Source of the DNA: Hormiphora californensis
Lineage: Eukaryota > Ctenophora > Tentaculata > Cydippida > Pleurobrachiidae
Reading direction: 5' to 3'
NCBI GenBank assembly: GCA_020137815.1
Contig: CM035353.1
Span: forward strand, 996,501-1,060,500
Length of the DNA stretch: 64,000 nucleotides
Shown here piece by piece: positions 1 to 11,558 of the stretch. The first letter of the stretch is position 1. The number at the start of each line of letters is the position of its first letter. The position numbers and the translations under genes were made by a program. Under the pieces are notes generated by a model, which was given only the letters and a program-made list of their open reading frames with translations, was not told where the DNA came from and did not search any database.

Positions 1-1537
1 TCTTCACCTACGCCTTCAGCGAGTATACAGAGGCCTCAAAAAGGCAAATGAAGGTGTTGAGGGAGCGATATGAAGAACTGGCTACCAAAAATGCAATCCT
101 TGCTTTCACCCAGGTATGTACTGCAATCAGGAACCGACACAAGTCACGTGACTGGTTATCAGCCAATCAGGGACCAGTATTCCCTGATTCGGTCGGTTCC
201 TGATGTACTGCAACCAAATACACTACATGAAGTAGAGTATATTTCAGCTTGTTTAGAATATCTTTAACCCTGTAATTTAGCATTCCTCTGAGGGATGGCC
301 ACTACCGCCACTACCTCCCCTCGTTATAATTGAAAATGATTATTCCTTTCAGCTGTATACTAACTCCGAGTCCTTTATGGAGAGGTCACAGCAAGCTATG
401 AAGTCAGGATCTCAAAATATTAGAAAGATATCGTCGGCTATTGAAGAGGTACATATGTGATATTATGATGCTTCAGTATACAACTTCAGTGATATGATAA
501 TAAATATGATGATAAAGTAATTACGAATGATGATGCTTCAATGCACTTCTGAATAGGTGAAATTAAAGTAAAACTAAATTAGTAAACACACACACACACA
601 CTCTACTAATAAAACTAAATTACTATTTTCAGTTTAAGAGTAAGTCATCGATAAAGTCAATGAGCCGGGCTGCTTCTGATGTAATGTTAATAAACAAGCT
701 TTCAAAACGAGCACAGAAACAGAAACAGAGACCAAGGTAAATCGATGAAAAAAAATAACTAATTCCTGTTTTTTTGAAATTATAGCTCAAGAAAGTTTAT
801 CGTTTCAGTGATGCGGGGATAGAGCGGTGCGGGTCCAGTTCCCCACTCAATATCTCCCCAACCATATCAGTCAACTTTGAGGAGCTTGAGGAATTGGACG
901 TAAGAGCTGTAGCAAAATTTCATGTCTCGATCTCTCGATCAAGATCTGGCGGGGTTGACCCCGTTTTGATTCTCCTAGATACAGGTCGGCACCTGACATA
1001 TTGAATTAACAGCTCATATCCTTGCAGGTGAAGGATTGTCCGCAGCCCGTAGCGGTTGTACACGATTATGACAGTGATCCGAGTTCTAGTGACATCCCCC
1101 TGCTTGTCCGACAACGCTTCCAAAACAACTTTATACCAGAGCACGATCAAGACTCACTGCATCGACCCAATATCCGCCTTAAAACTTTTTCATCCGAGTC
1201 GGACAGTTCGTACAAGTCACTAACAACCAAATCACCGCCTCTCACCGCCACAAGAAGGAAACCAGTCTGGCCTCTTCTAAACATGTCGGTCACGGAAAAT
1301 CCATCTGTTGTAATCGAACCACCATCAGTACTGAGAGTGCGACCGCCTCCTGTGTCACCAACTGAGGTGGTGAGATCACCAATCACCCTGCAGTCTCCCT
1401 CGCCAATCCTGGTCAGATCACCATCAATGATCACCAGACTCCAATCCCCATCTCCTGTGTTGGTTAAACCGCCCCGGGTTAATAAAATATGGGAGGGCCC
1501 TGCAACCATCACTGTGCAGAGATCACATGACCGGTGA
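1..1537 (+). CDS. 3' part of an unrecognised spliced gene (five exons)
   Basis: Five exons join in one frame: 3-113 (runs off the left edge), 353-448, 633-736, 809-899 and 1028-1537, which ends in TGA. Every boundary has GT donor and AG acceptor; the introns are about 70-240 bp. The first three exons give a charged, helix-prone stretch with many Lys, Arg, Glu and Gln, consistent with a coiled coil. The last exon encodes a Ser/Pro-rich, probably disordered tail containing repeated SPSP/RSP motifs around residues 95-150 of that exon. No catalytic or named domain was recognised. Any conserved domain probably lies upstream of the window. The exon structure is well supported; function is unknown. 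Confidence 0.75.
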
Positions 1538-3128
1538 GGGGGGTCATGGGAACATGCGATAATGCGATATAGCAATCCGACTAAGTGCAGCGGGATGTTC
1601 GATCAGTGCAGAAATCTTGGATGATTTGAAGTTAAAATTTGATGATAAATCCAGGTGCCGTGGTACAGATGAACTAATTATAAGCGCATCTTTTTTATAT
1701 GGTAACTTTTTTATTCATTCTAACGCCTAACTGAATCTATTTACGACGAAGTGAAAATTGGCAAGCATATAATCAAATGTCCCGCGCATCAAGGTGTCAT
1801 CGATAACACTAAAAATGTGGGAAACATTAGCCACTCACTGCTTCGAATCTCTAATTTATATTTATCTTTCCTCCATCATATGTCTCACAAAATACTATTA
1901 GCCACTGCGCCAGGACGCCAGGTCTAACTCTAAGGCATAGCGTCCTCTTGGTGCAGCTGGTGTTTGTAGCTATAACAGCTGCGTGCCGATATGTTACAAC
2001 ATAATATGTCAACAGCGGTCCCGGACCATTCCTTTCTTGTTCCGGCTAATAAAAGCGAGCTGTGGTCGATATCAGCTCAGCATGGAGCTGCGACGTGTAA
2101 TTACTTGTGAATGAAGTGGACATCTACAGTTGGTTGTAAATTGTAGCCGCGTTGCTGCGTGCTCTCTATTTCTAACGGAGAACGGTGGTGATAATTCGTA
2201 GTATTGGATGTTATGGATTTATCGAAATTGCTTCTATTCTGGGCTAGCTCTATAGTGTGAGATTACAATTAGCACCAAGCACCCAGACCCCAATTTAAAT
2301 ACTCCGTTATTTTCAGTCCATCACCACCATATTTTAATTTCATGGCTTTGACTTCAGCACCTTCTTAAGAATTGTTGTGTTGTTTGGTACATTGTTAGTT
2401 GAAGAAGATGTGAGTGCGGGTGGTTAAAACAATTTCCTTTCCTCACCTTTGTGAGCTTTCAGTGTCAGAAGGAGAGAGTGAACAGAGATAGAGATAGAGA
2501 GGAAGAGGGGTGAGCTTTCAGTGTCCTGCCAGAAGGAGAGAGTGAACAGAGATAGATATAGAGAGGAAGAGGGGTGAGCTTTCAGTGTCCTGCCAGAAGG
2601 AGAGAGTGAACAGAGATAGAGATAGAGCGGAAGAGGGGAGGAGAGAAAGAGAGAGGAGGAGGGATAGAGATAGAGAAAATGAGGAGAGAGATATAGAGAT
2701 ATAGAGGAGGAGTGAAAATGTATGTATTGTCGATTGATGTACCTCAACCCCTTGACTATAGTTCAGCTTGACATATTGCCATATTGGTGACATTGACACC
2801 TGAGTGAGATCGGTCTCACATAGAAAATAGGTTGTAATGGACATGGATCCAACTTGATACACATTACACATCTTCTGATTCATGAGAACTTCTGAAAGTT
2901 ACCCCCCAGCACCTGCTATAATAGTGCTGCAAGAAGGTGTTGATTCACAGTTACCTCTGTTCAGATATATTACAACCTTTGATTTAGCTTTCTGTCAACA
3001 ACAACAACTCAGCTCTTCTGCTCGACGCGGCATTCGACACTACTCCAATTGACGTGTCGTACAAAGCAGATGTTGGTGAGGTATAGAAATCATGCCGCTC
3101 TTTGTTAAGATTTGCAGACAGCACATCT
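1538..3128. other. intergenic stretch without recognised gene
   Basis: No ORF here looks like a protein on either strand. The only structure is the 64-bp tandem repeat at 2451-2640, which accounts for the minus-strand Ser/Leu-rich open frames. Confidence 0.5.
2451..2640. repeat. 64-bp tandem repeat, about three copies
   Basis: A unit starting GTGAGCTTTCAGTGTC and ending in a purine-rich GAGAGGAAGAGGG tract repeats about three times. The first copy lacks a few bases. It then decays into GA-rich simple sequence to about 2715. Confidence 0.85.
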
Positions 3129-3226
3129 CAGGGGGACCACATACAGCACCGGTGCGAACTCCAGATCGTCGCACCACATACTGTCGGTGGAAACTTCAGT
3201 ACAGTGAGTGTATGTGGTGCCTCTTA
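3129..3226 (-). mobile_element. short inverted-repeat element, same family as 16264-16397
   Basis: The ends GGGGGACCACATAC and GTATGTGGTGCC are imperfect inverted repeats. The reverse complement shares both ends and inner blocks with 16264-16397. It is a MITE-like, non-coding sequence of about 100 bp. Superfamily unknown. Confidence 0.6.
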
Positions 3227-3385
3227 TCTGATCCAGGTTTTAGGTTCGCGCGCAATTGTAGTGCTGTCGGTCACAATTTATTAATCATGATGCATCGCGC
3301 GTTCCGGTGACGGTTTGAGCAGCCTGAAGCCGCGTGAACGGTATACAGTCATGTTCCTTAATCATATATAACATACTATACCATA

Positions 3386-3738
3386 CAGTCGGACCCCGGC
3401 CCCGATTTACCAAGATGCTCATGCTCCGGGGAAAGCGCTTCGCCCGGTAAATCGGGGTGAAATATCGTTAAATTTCTATATCAGTGAGCATTTATTTTCC
3501 CGTTAAATCGGGGTTAGGCTATTTAATTTATTACAGATTTGATTGTTGTGAAGTGTCTACACTTATGTCTTAATTATATTCAGGCCGATTTTGGCCGCCA
3601 CCTGCAGCAGTTCGACAGGAAGAGACGCCTTGTTTTTAAATTTTAATTCTGGAAGTATTGAAAATAAGTAACTTAACGTTACATTGTGGTTCCGGTAAAT
3701 TGGTAAATCAGGGCACGGTATAAGTTGGGGTCCGACTG
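3386..3738. mobile_element. pogo/Tigger-like MITE with TA target duplication
   Basis: The 353-bp element starts CAGTCGGACCCC and ends GGGGTCCGACTG, flanked by TA on both sides (3384-3385 and 3739-3740). Inside are degenerate copies of a GATTTACCGGG/CCCGGTAAATC motif. Related copies are at 24072 and 60625-61585. A TA duplication with CAG-type ends fits the Tc1/mariner-pogo group. There is no transposase, so it is non-autonomous. Confidence 0.8.
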
Positions 3739-3842
3739 TATATATTTTAATTAACTTTTGTAAACTGAAAAGCAATGTTTGATCAAGTTTGGAAATAAAA
3801 ATAATGAAAATTACAAAAAATACACACATAACCAGTGATCCA

Positions 3843-6827
3843 TCATTGCCCTAAATCGAGACGGGCCCTAATCCTCTCTCTCTTTTCATGCCCCGGTGTG
3901 TCTGTAACTGTTCCACCATACTCTGGATCAGTAGGTGGAGTATCGGGCTCTTCTATCAGATCGCCTGTCCTGATCATAAAGTTGTGGAGACATACACATG
4001 CCGCTACGACAACGACAGTTTTCTCCACCGTGTAGAAAGGAGCGAGTTTCACAAGGACCTTCCATCTAGACTTCAAAACCCCAAAAGCTCGCTCCACATG
4101 GCCGCGGGCCTTGGAGAGCTTTTTGTTGAACGCGGCCTTGGAAGTGTCATTCGAGGTATGTACTGTGGCATACCCCTTCATCAGTCCCTGACTTAGCGCG
4201 AACGCTTTGTCCCCCACTAAATGGTGATCTTTGTCCAATTTCCGCACAACCTCTGGTAATTCTGAAGACTCGAACACCGTGCTGTCACCCTGCCTTCCAG
4301 GGCAGCCCACGTCCGCAAAAACGAACGAAAGGTCCGGGGCCGCTACTGCCAGCAGAATAATGGTATACTTCTTCTTGTACACTGTGTAGTAATCCTCTCG
4401 TTGTCCACTGTAAACCTGAAATGCACAATAAATTATCAACAATGATGACTTTACGACGCCTATCAGTACGAGATACAGATTGGTGACATCAGTTATACCC
4501 CGTAAAAACGAAAATATTTCCGTGATGGAGGGGTCAATCGTAACCGGGAAAAGGCGAAATGCTCACAGAACTATTCTCTACTAGCTACAACAATATTGTT
4601 CAATTCTGTGTCGGTCCACTGTCAAGTTCGATCTCAAAATGTGCACTACGTGTAAGGAAGGATTGCCTCCCTCATCCATGTATCAAAATTTTGAAACAGG
4701 GTTGTAAACAGGGTTTGGAAAAATCAAAATTTACACACCTGGACAGGGATGTGGGACCCGTCCACAGCACCAACCACACCCGGAAATCCTGATCGACGTT
4801 CAAACTCTGCGGCGTCATCATTTCTTCGCTGCTCATCCATTGCTGGCCATGGTAGAAGCTCGGTAATAAGGTCGCACATCTCCACAACAATTTGCCGCAC
4901 AGTTGACTCGGCGATTCCGAACAGTTTCGACATTGAATGTACAGAGTCACCATGGGCAAGCAAGTACAGCGTCATCTAAACAAAATAGTGTAAAATGTAA
5001 TATTGTATCTGGCATGGTGATTCGCTACACCATATATACTGACCGACCTGCGAAGCAGGAAGTGCGGTATTCCTATCATTTTTTTGGAAAACGATACATT
5101 GCAAGCGCTTGCAAGCTATCGGCTATCCGTAGGATGGCCGCGACTCTTAGTATTTATTGTAAGTAATGCCACCATAAAATATTAATTATTATATTGATAT
5201 TAAAGTGAGAGGTGCACGAAAACCAATAATGTCTAACCAATTGTGTGTAACATTCCTTGGTGTCCCATGGGGGGGGGGGGGGGGGGGCTGAGGTTTTTGA
5301 AGTCGAAAATTCAAAAACTTCAAAAACCTATAAACCAAGAATTAGAAATGATCGAAATTTCGGCTTGATTTTGTCCGTATGATTTGAGTTTCGAAACTTT
5401 CAGGAAACTTTTTTTCTATAAAAACCGATGGAGAGCACTAATCAAAGTGTTGAGGATCATTCCGAAAAAAATTATTGGTGTCAACTTTTGAAGTCAACTT
5501 TTGAAGTGAATTTTGCCGAAAAATGTGTGTCTCATGATATGTATTAACATGTTAAACATGTCTGTGCCCTGTAAAAAGCTTATAAAATTGTTTTAAAAGC
5601 GCTAATAATGAATTATCAAATATGTACTTTTGAAGTTTTTTTTCAAAAACTTCAAAAACTAAAATGGGTAGGAAACTTCAACTTCAGCCGCCCCCCCCCC
5701 TGTCCAATAAAAAATTTGGTGAAAAGAATAAAGATGACGTCTCCATATTGTGTTTGAAATTCATTCGTAATTAGGAACGTGCGTCGTGCATGCATGTGCG
5801 AGCTTCAAATACAAGAAAGCAGCATGGGACCTTCACTAAAATTTGGTAACGCAATTACCCCTACATTGCGGGCACGCTAAAATGTGCCTTACTATCGCAA
5901 TGCCCTATGTATCTACAGAGGGGTAATTTCGTTTCCAACACTAAAGTGTTCCATGCTTTTGTTTGAAGCGTAACATAGAGACGTCATTATTTCACCAAAC
6001 TTTTAATTGGACACGAAGGAATGTTACACACAAAAGGTTTAGACATTATTCCAACTTTCTTTTTCGTGCACCTCTCACTTTAAAGGAATCCCCACGCAGC
6101 AGTAGCCCTGACTTGGGTTTTGTGAAATTTCTCACGGCCATTGCTCCACCCATTGATAAGATTAAAACATGAAAGTTGGAGGCTATAAAGAAATCGACAT
6201 GATAAGCCTAGCCTCAACATCTAAAGTTACCATCTCATCAGGGGGTGAAGCAATGGCCGTGGGAGTGGGGGCTATTATTGCTTGGATTTTTACTTAGATC
6301 TGTCTTTCTGTACTTCGAACACAATTTGCTTATCGGAACAAAATTTTAATATACAATAATACTGTTCACTGGCAGCTAATCTTGCTTTCTCTCTCACATT
6401 CACAATATACAGATGTACTTACTTTCAGTCTGAAATCCATGGAGTATGCTTTTCTCATGACCGTATCCTTTTTTGCAAATGGCTGCAAAAGTGTTAGCAG
6501 GTGCTGGAAAGTGTCCCTGGTTACACGGTAGTCCCCCTTAAAATCCTTGTCCGAACATGAACTGCTTGTATCCGCAAATGGTGGGCGGTCTTTCGATTGT
6601 GTCTGTAACAGATAATTCATAGTAGGTATTATTGGCCCCTTTTTTACTCTTTACAGGCGATTTGGTAAAAGGTTTGGGTGTCATCGCATCTATCTACGTC
6701 TAAGATCCCGAATTGCCAAACTTACCGTTCGGATGTAACTTCTCGGTGGAGAAGGTGGAGGGGGTGGTACAAATGTATCGACGACCATGTCATCATCGTC
6801 CGTAGCTAACGTCAGTAACAAATCCAT
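3843..6827 (-). CDS. PIF/Harbinger-type transposase-derived nuclease, four exons
   Basis: Exons in minus-strand order are 6827-6726 (ATG start), 6602-6423, 4975-4739 and 4415-3843, joining in frame to about 363 aa. Exon 1 is acidic and proline-rich. Exon 2 plus the start of exon 3 gives the helical N-terminal region of Harbinger nucleases, including FGIAESTVRQIV. Exon 3 ends in GVVGAVDGSHIPV, the first catalytic Asp. Exon 4 carries FADVGCPGRQGD (second Asp region), LVGDKAF and KARGHVERAFGVLKSRW (the terminal Glu), then LHNF, matching DDE_Tnp_4. The length is typical and no stop interrupts the frame. Intron 2 (4976-6422) holds a fold-back element. No terminal inverted repeats were found nearby, so it is either an old element or a domesticated HARBI1-like gene. 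Confidence 0.85.
5200..6083. mobile_element. 884-bp fold-back element bounded by TTAA, in an intron of the Harbinger gene
   Basis: The left end TTAAAGTGAGAGGTGCACGA is the reverse complement of the right end. Similarity continues inward for at least 60 bp, with a few mismatches. A G-run at 5271-5287 mirrors a C-run near 5692. Both ends carry TTAA, which could be a piggyBac-like target duplication or part of the repeat. It is non-coding. Confidence 0.75.
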
Positions 6828-7102
6828 CAGCTAGTCCTAGAAGCATAGAATACAATATGAATAAATAAAGATTTTTGAGATAATCAGACCTCGATATTCA
6901 GTTGGATTAAAAAACTGTCCACTCCTTTTTTGCACTCCAGGTTTAAGGTTACAAATCGTGATAATATATATGCTTTGAAATATGCAGTAAGCAATATTAT
7001 TCCTAATTTTTCATTGCCTTCTAATTTTAGGTCCCGACCTTATCAGGAACCTGGAATATATCAAATTTTCTAAATACGGGAGGAGAAATTAAAACAAATC
7101 TA

Positions 7103-7370
7103 CAGCACACACCTACGCCAAAATCAAAGTTTAAGTTTTGATTTTAAATCCAGACACACCAGCGCTGTTAAAAAGTTTTCCTCCCCTATACTCACAGTAA
7201 CAATCTCGCATGCCATTTTGCCGTCTAACGCTAAATTTTGCAAATCGTCAAAAATTTAGAGCCACGAAAAATGAAGTGCGAGATTGTTACTGTGGGAATA
7301 GGGAGAAAAATTTTAAACAGCGATGGTGTGTCTGTGCTTAAAATTTGTATTTTGGCGTAGGTGTGTGCTG
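7103..7370. mobile_element. 268-bp palindromic MITE
   Basis: The ends CAGCACACACCTACGCC and GGCGTAGGTGTGTGCTG are inverted repeats. The arms continue almost to the centre, where CAGTAACAATCTCGC pairs with GCGAGATTGTTACTG. It is non-coding, with no clear target duplication. Confidence 0.75.
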
Positions 7371-7410
7371 ACCCTTATAACCTACAATTTACTACTTCAG
7401 GAGAGAGCAG

Positions 7411-7960
7411 TGCAGGTTAAGAAGGATGTAGCAGGTTAAGGAGGATGTAGCAGGTTAAGGAGGATGTAGCAGGTTAAGGAGGATGTAGCAGGTTAAGGAG
7501 GATGTAGCAGGTTACGGAGGGAGTAGCAAGTTAAGGAGGATGTAGCAGGTTAAGGAGGGAGTAGCAGTGCAGGTTAAGGAGGATGTAGCAGGTTAAGAAG
7601 GGAGCAGCAGTGCAGGTTAAGAAGGATGTAGCAGGTTAACCCTTTGAGGCCCAGAGGGTCATATATGTCCAAAAGTTTGAGGCTTCGTAGCGTCAAGCCT
7701 GATTAAGTTTTGGCCTAAAATAAAATGCCAGGTGATAGCTTGAACGATTCTCTATCTAAAAATCGGGACATTTTCATGCCAAATTGTATGAGGAAGTTCC
7801 TAATTAGGACTAAATGAACCCCACTTCGGTCAGGTTTAAGGAGTGAGCAGCAGGTTAAGGAGATAGCAGCAGGTTAAGGAGATAGCAGCAGTGCAGGTTA
7901 AGGAGGATGTAGCAGGTTAAGGAGGGAGCAGTAGGTCAGGGATGCAGAAGCAGGTTCAAA
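7411..7960. repeat. 19-bp minisatellite, interrupted
   Basis: The unit AGGTTAAGGAGGATGTAGC repeats from 7411 to about 7640 and again from about 7838 to 7960, with variants such as GGAGCAGC. The two blocks are separated by about 190 bp of unrelated sequence (7640-7835). Confidence 0.85.
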
Positions 7961-7985
7961 GGGAAAGGAGGAAGGTCAGGGGAAA

Positions 7986-8348
7986 TCAGCAATCGTAGGC
8001 CATTCTAAACAAACAGGTCTTCAAAGATTTCTTGAAAGAAGACAGTGTTTCTAAGTTGCGTATCTGCTCAGGAAGGCGGTTCCACATTTTTGGAGCGGCT
8101 ACACTAAAAGCTCTCTCTGTTGCTTTGTAGTTGCATGTACTGTGAACCTCTTCTAGTCTCGTTGCATCAGTATCCACTCGCAGACATTTAGCCGTTGGTT
8201 TCCGCTTTTGAACCATGTCTGCCATATATCCGGGTGTGTCGTTGTTAAGTGACTTATAGACTAGCAGACATATCTTGTACTCAATTCTGTGTCTAATGGG
8301 TAGAAAGTGGCACTTCCTACACTTGAATTGTGTGTTTGTCACCTTCAT
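7986..8348 (-). pseudogene. 3' fragment of a CR1/Jockey-like LINE ORF2
   Basis: An open frame of 120 aa matches the C-terminal tail of LINE ORF2, after the reverse transcriptase. Shared blocks with the full LINE at 28315-31254 include FLPIRHRIEYK, AFSVAAPKMWNRLP and the FKKSLKTCLF end; the full LINE has FLPVSERIEYK, AFSVSGPRLWNKLP and FKVDLKTFLF. It lacks all upstream domains, so it is a 5'-truncated insertion. The sequences differ enough to be a different subfamily. Confidence 0.85.
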
Positions 8349-9676
8349 TATCTCTGTGTAGCTCCAACCTTCTTGGCCACCCCAAAAATGGAAAGAGATC
8401 CGGGGCTTGAGGTCAATTTATAGAGCAAACTTAATACAAATCTACAACTCCACCTCTTCTATCAATTGCAAAGTTTGGTGCTTGACATAAATGTCCTTTT
8501 CTTCCAGATTTCCAAAAAAGGCCCTATCGCAAGGCGTCAGAAGACAACTTGCTATCATTTTTTATTATCATTGAGGGTTGGATCCTATATAAGGTTTGGT
8601 TATATAAGATTTGGGAAGTCGTTCTAAAGAGAGCAAAACAAAAGTTCACAATTTTCTTTTAAAAAAAACGAATTTGAAAAAAATTATGTCCTCATCTCAG
8701 CTTGGATTCACGAATCCTTTCAAAAATCTCCACGCGCGGCGTGTGTATGTAGCGCGCAAATCTAAAAACAGCGCCGCGCATCCCCTACTTCGCCACTGCG
8801 CGCACGATTAAGTCTACTCCGCAAACAACCCATGTCCATCTCCAACGTTAGGAATGCGAACCGCGGTTCGCATTTCACATTCCTAACCGCGACTTTTTTC
8901 TCTGCTTCTGTTGTATGTTGTCTTAGCTCTGTTTCCAAATAATATACTAATAAAACTGAAGTATTATTTATGTTTATTTCTCCACCCAGTTTTGAACTGA
9001 AAACGCGACGAGTGAACACACGCATACGCACACGTAGAGCAAGCCTAATTACGCTATTCTGCGGTGGAGTTGGAAGGGCTGAGGTCCTAACAAGTTATGC
9101 TTGACCATTGCTTAATCTTTGGTGGTCTATGAGATCGATATCACTGTTCTAGCTTTATAGTTTATTGAGATTGTGCCTTCCCTCAATGATCGATGGATGT
9201 GACTTGTGAGGTGATTGAGGGCGAACAGAACTGTTGTTAAGAGATGCGTGGGCGGGAGAGAAACAGTGAGATTTTGACTTTGAGTGTAGGGCTAATAGAC
9301 TTGGCTCATAGGGGAGCGGGTTCACTGCCAGACCGATGCGAAGAGAAGAACAACCGATGTACCGACGAAAATTAGGATACCCAGGATTTGAAAATAGAAA
9401 TGGATGTGTAGGGCACAGCTCAGTTGGCCTACACGTACAGGGCTGTTGAGAAGGATGAGATTGTAGTTTTTAGAAAGTAAGGGGGAGAAATTAAAAGACA
9501 ATTTTCACAAAAACATAAGAGAAGTACGAAAAAGAACAGAGCAAATTATATTGGGATGGAAGGACTTCTGACTATGATTCTCTCAATCTCGCTTTTTTAA
9601 CAGGTCACACTTTACTTTTACAACAATACATGATAACATGGTAGACGTACAAAAAAGCTATATTACAGCCAGCACT
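8349..9676. other. non-coding stretch with one short perfect palindrome
   Basis: No gene recognised. A perfect 22-bp palindrome centred on CCGCGG lies at 8853-8874. GCGC-rich patches around 8730-8810 resemble those at 27480-27560. Confidence 0.4.
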
Positions 9677-10658
9677 TCACAGTTTATCTAAGATTTGTTT
9701 AAGCAGAACATTTCTTTCTCTCATGATATCCTGGATCTGTGTGTTATGGCGTTTCTGTTCTTCTGCCATGTTACCATGAATCTCCTCTATCGTCTTCCTC
9801 CGGATTGCCTTCTGAAGTCGGCCATTCGGTCCCGTCGTCAGTCGGGCATCAGGTTTTATCAGGGCACTGGTTCCAAGCTGTTGGTGTAGTGTCTTGAACC
9901 AACCCGGTTCTTTCTTCGATTCAGCTCCTGAAGTAAAATATTTGTTAGTGTGTTAATGTACATCTCCATGAGAGGGGTGGATGATGAGAAGTTTAACTTG
10001 TTTGATGCAACAGGTGGAGGGGGTTCAGTGGGCTGAGAAATCTACACGAGACAATTATCGACTACACAGTTGACTCCCCACATTTGTACCTGTATCATTG
10101 CCCCTTTTCTTCATTACTTCAAAATAGTGCTTCCTGACCGCTGCCCACTTGTCAACCGCGGCCTTGCCAGATAGGGAGTGTCCGGGGTTCGCTATAACCA
10201 GTTCATTAGCGATCAGACCCATGATATGGGCCTGGGAGTGTGTTTTTTTCATTGCAAGGTACTTATCTGAAAATATCAACTCCACAAAATCCTTGACTAC
10301 GATTTCAGGCCATGGAAATCTCTTAACACTGCAAAAACGGATTTTGGTTAGATCAAACCCTACACTTATTACAGTTTCGAAATGAGGTTGTCAGTATATA
10401 ATTCAAATAACGAGATGTCACAAACATAGTTGGTGAACTTTTTCTGTTTGGTAGAGTAAGCTAGAGCAAAGAGGAGCACTCATTCATTGAGTAAACAGAC
10501 TAAACAACTTACTTATTATACTGAAAACATTGAGTAACCTACCTCTCTGACTCGTCTTGGTTTGTTGCTGAAGACGTTCCCTGGGCCGTAGTAGCTGCTT
10601 TTTGCTTCCTAAACATGTATTGATTTAATAATTTGTTGTACCAATAACTAATAAAACA

Positions 10659-10728
<70 letters not shown>

Positions 10729-11169
10729 ATTTATTTGAAACCCAAAAATAACCCCATAATCTGTATTTTACATAGGTATGTCATGACAAAGTAAAACGTA
10801 CCCTTTTGATTTCAAGTTCTTGATCCTAACCGTCATATCGATATTTTCCTCATCCAGAGCTGTACTTTTCCTGCAAAAATTAGGTTAGTTTGATATGGGT
10901 GAATCAATGAAATAAGCGAAACTCTGTTTTGTCTGTTAAAGCTATGTCTGTCTGTCTTTCTTATAATTTGCCATCAATGACTTCATAACTCTTCCAGAAT
11001 GAGGATAATACAAGTATGTGATCTTCACTTACGATCCAGTGGTCTTCCCCGCAGCTTTCTTTGGCAAACTTTTCCTGGCACCTGCAGTTATAGTCCTACA
11101 AAAGGTAAATTGTGAGGCTACAATATGAGCAGCATGTTCAGTCTGTCTGTCTGTCTGTTTGTCTGTCTA

Positions 11170-11214
<45 letters not shown>

Positions 11215-11220
11215 ATAGTA

Positions 11221-11258
<38 letters not shown>

Positions 11259-11292
11259 ATTGTCTGTCTGTCTGTCTAACTGTATGTCTGAC

Positions 11293-11323
<31 letters not shown>

Positions 11324-11495
11324 ATGTCTGTCTGTCTGTATAGTATGTCTGTCTGTCTGTCTAATTGTCTGTCTGTCTGTCTGTCTGTATAGTATGTCCG
11401 TCATGTCTGTCTGTCTGTCTGTCATGTCTGTCTAACTGTATGTCTGTCTAACTGTATGTATGTCTGTCTGTCTTTCTGTCTAATTGTCTGTCTAA

Positions 11496-11558
<63 letters not shown>

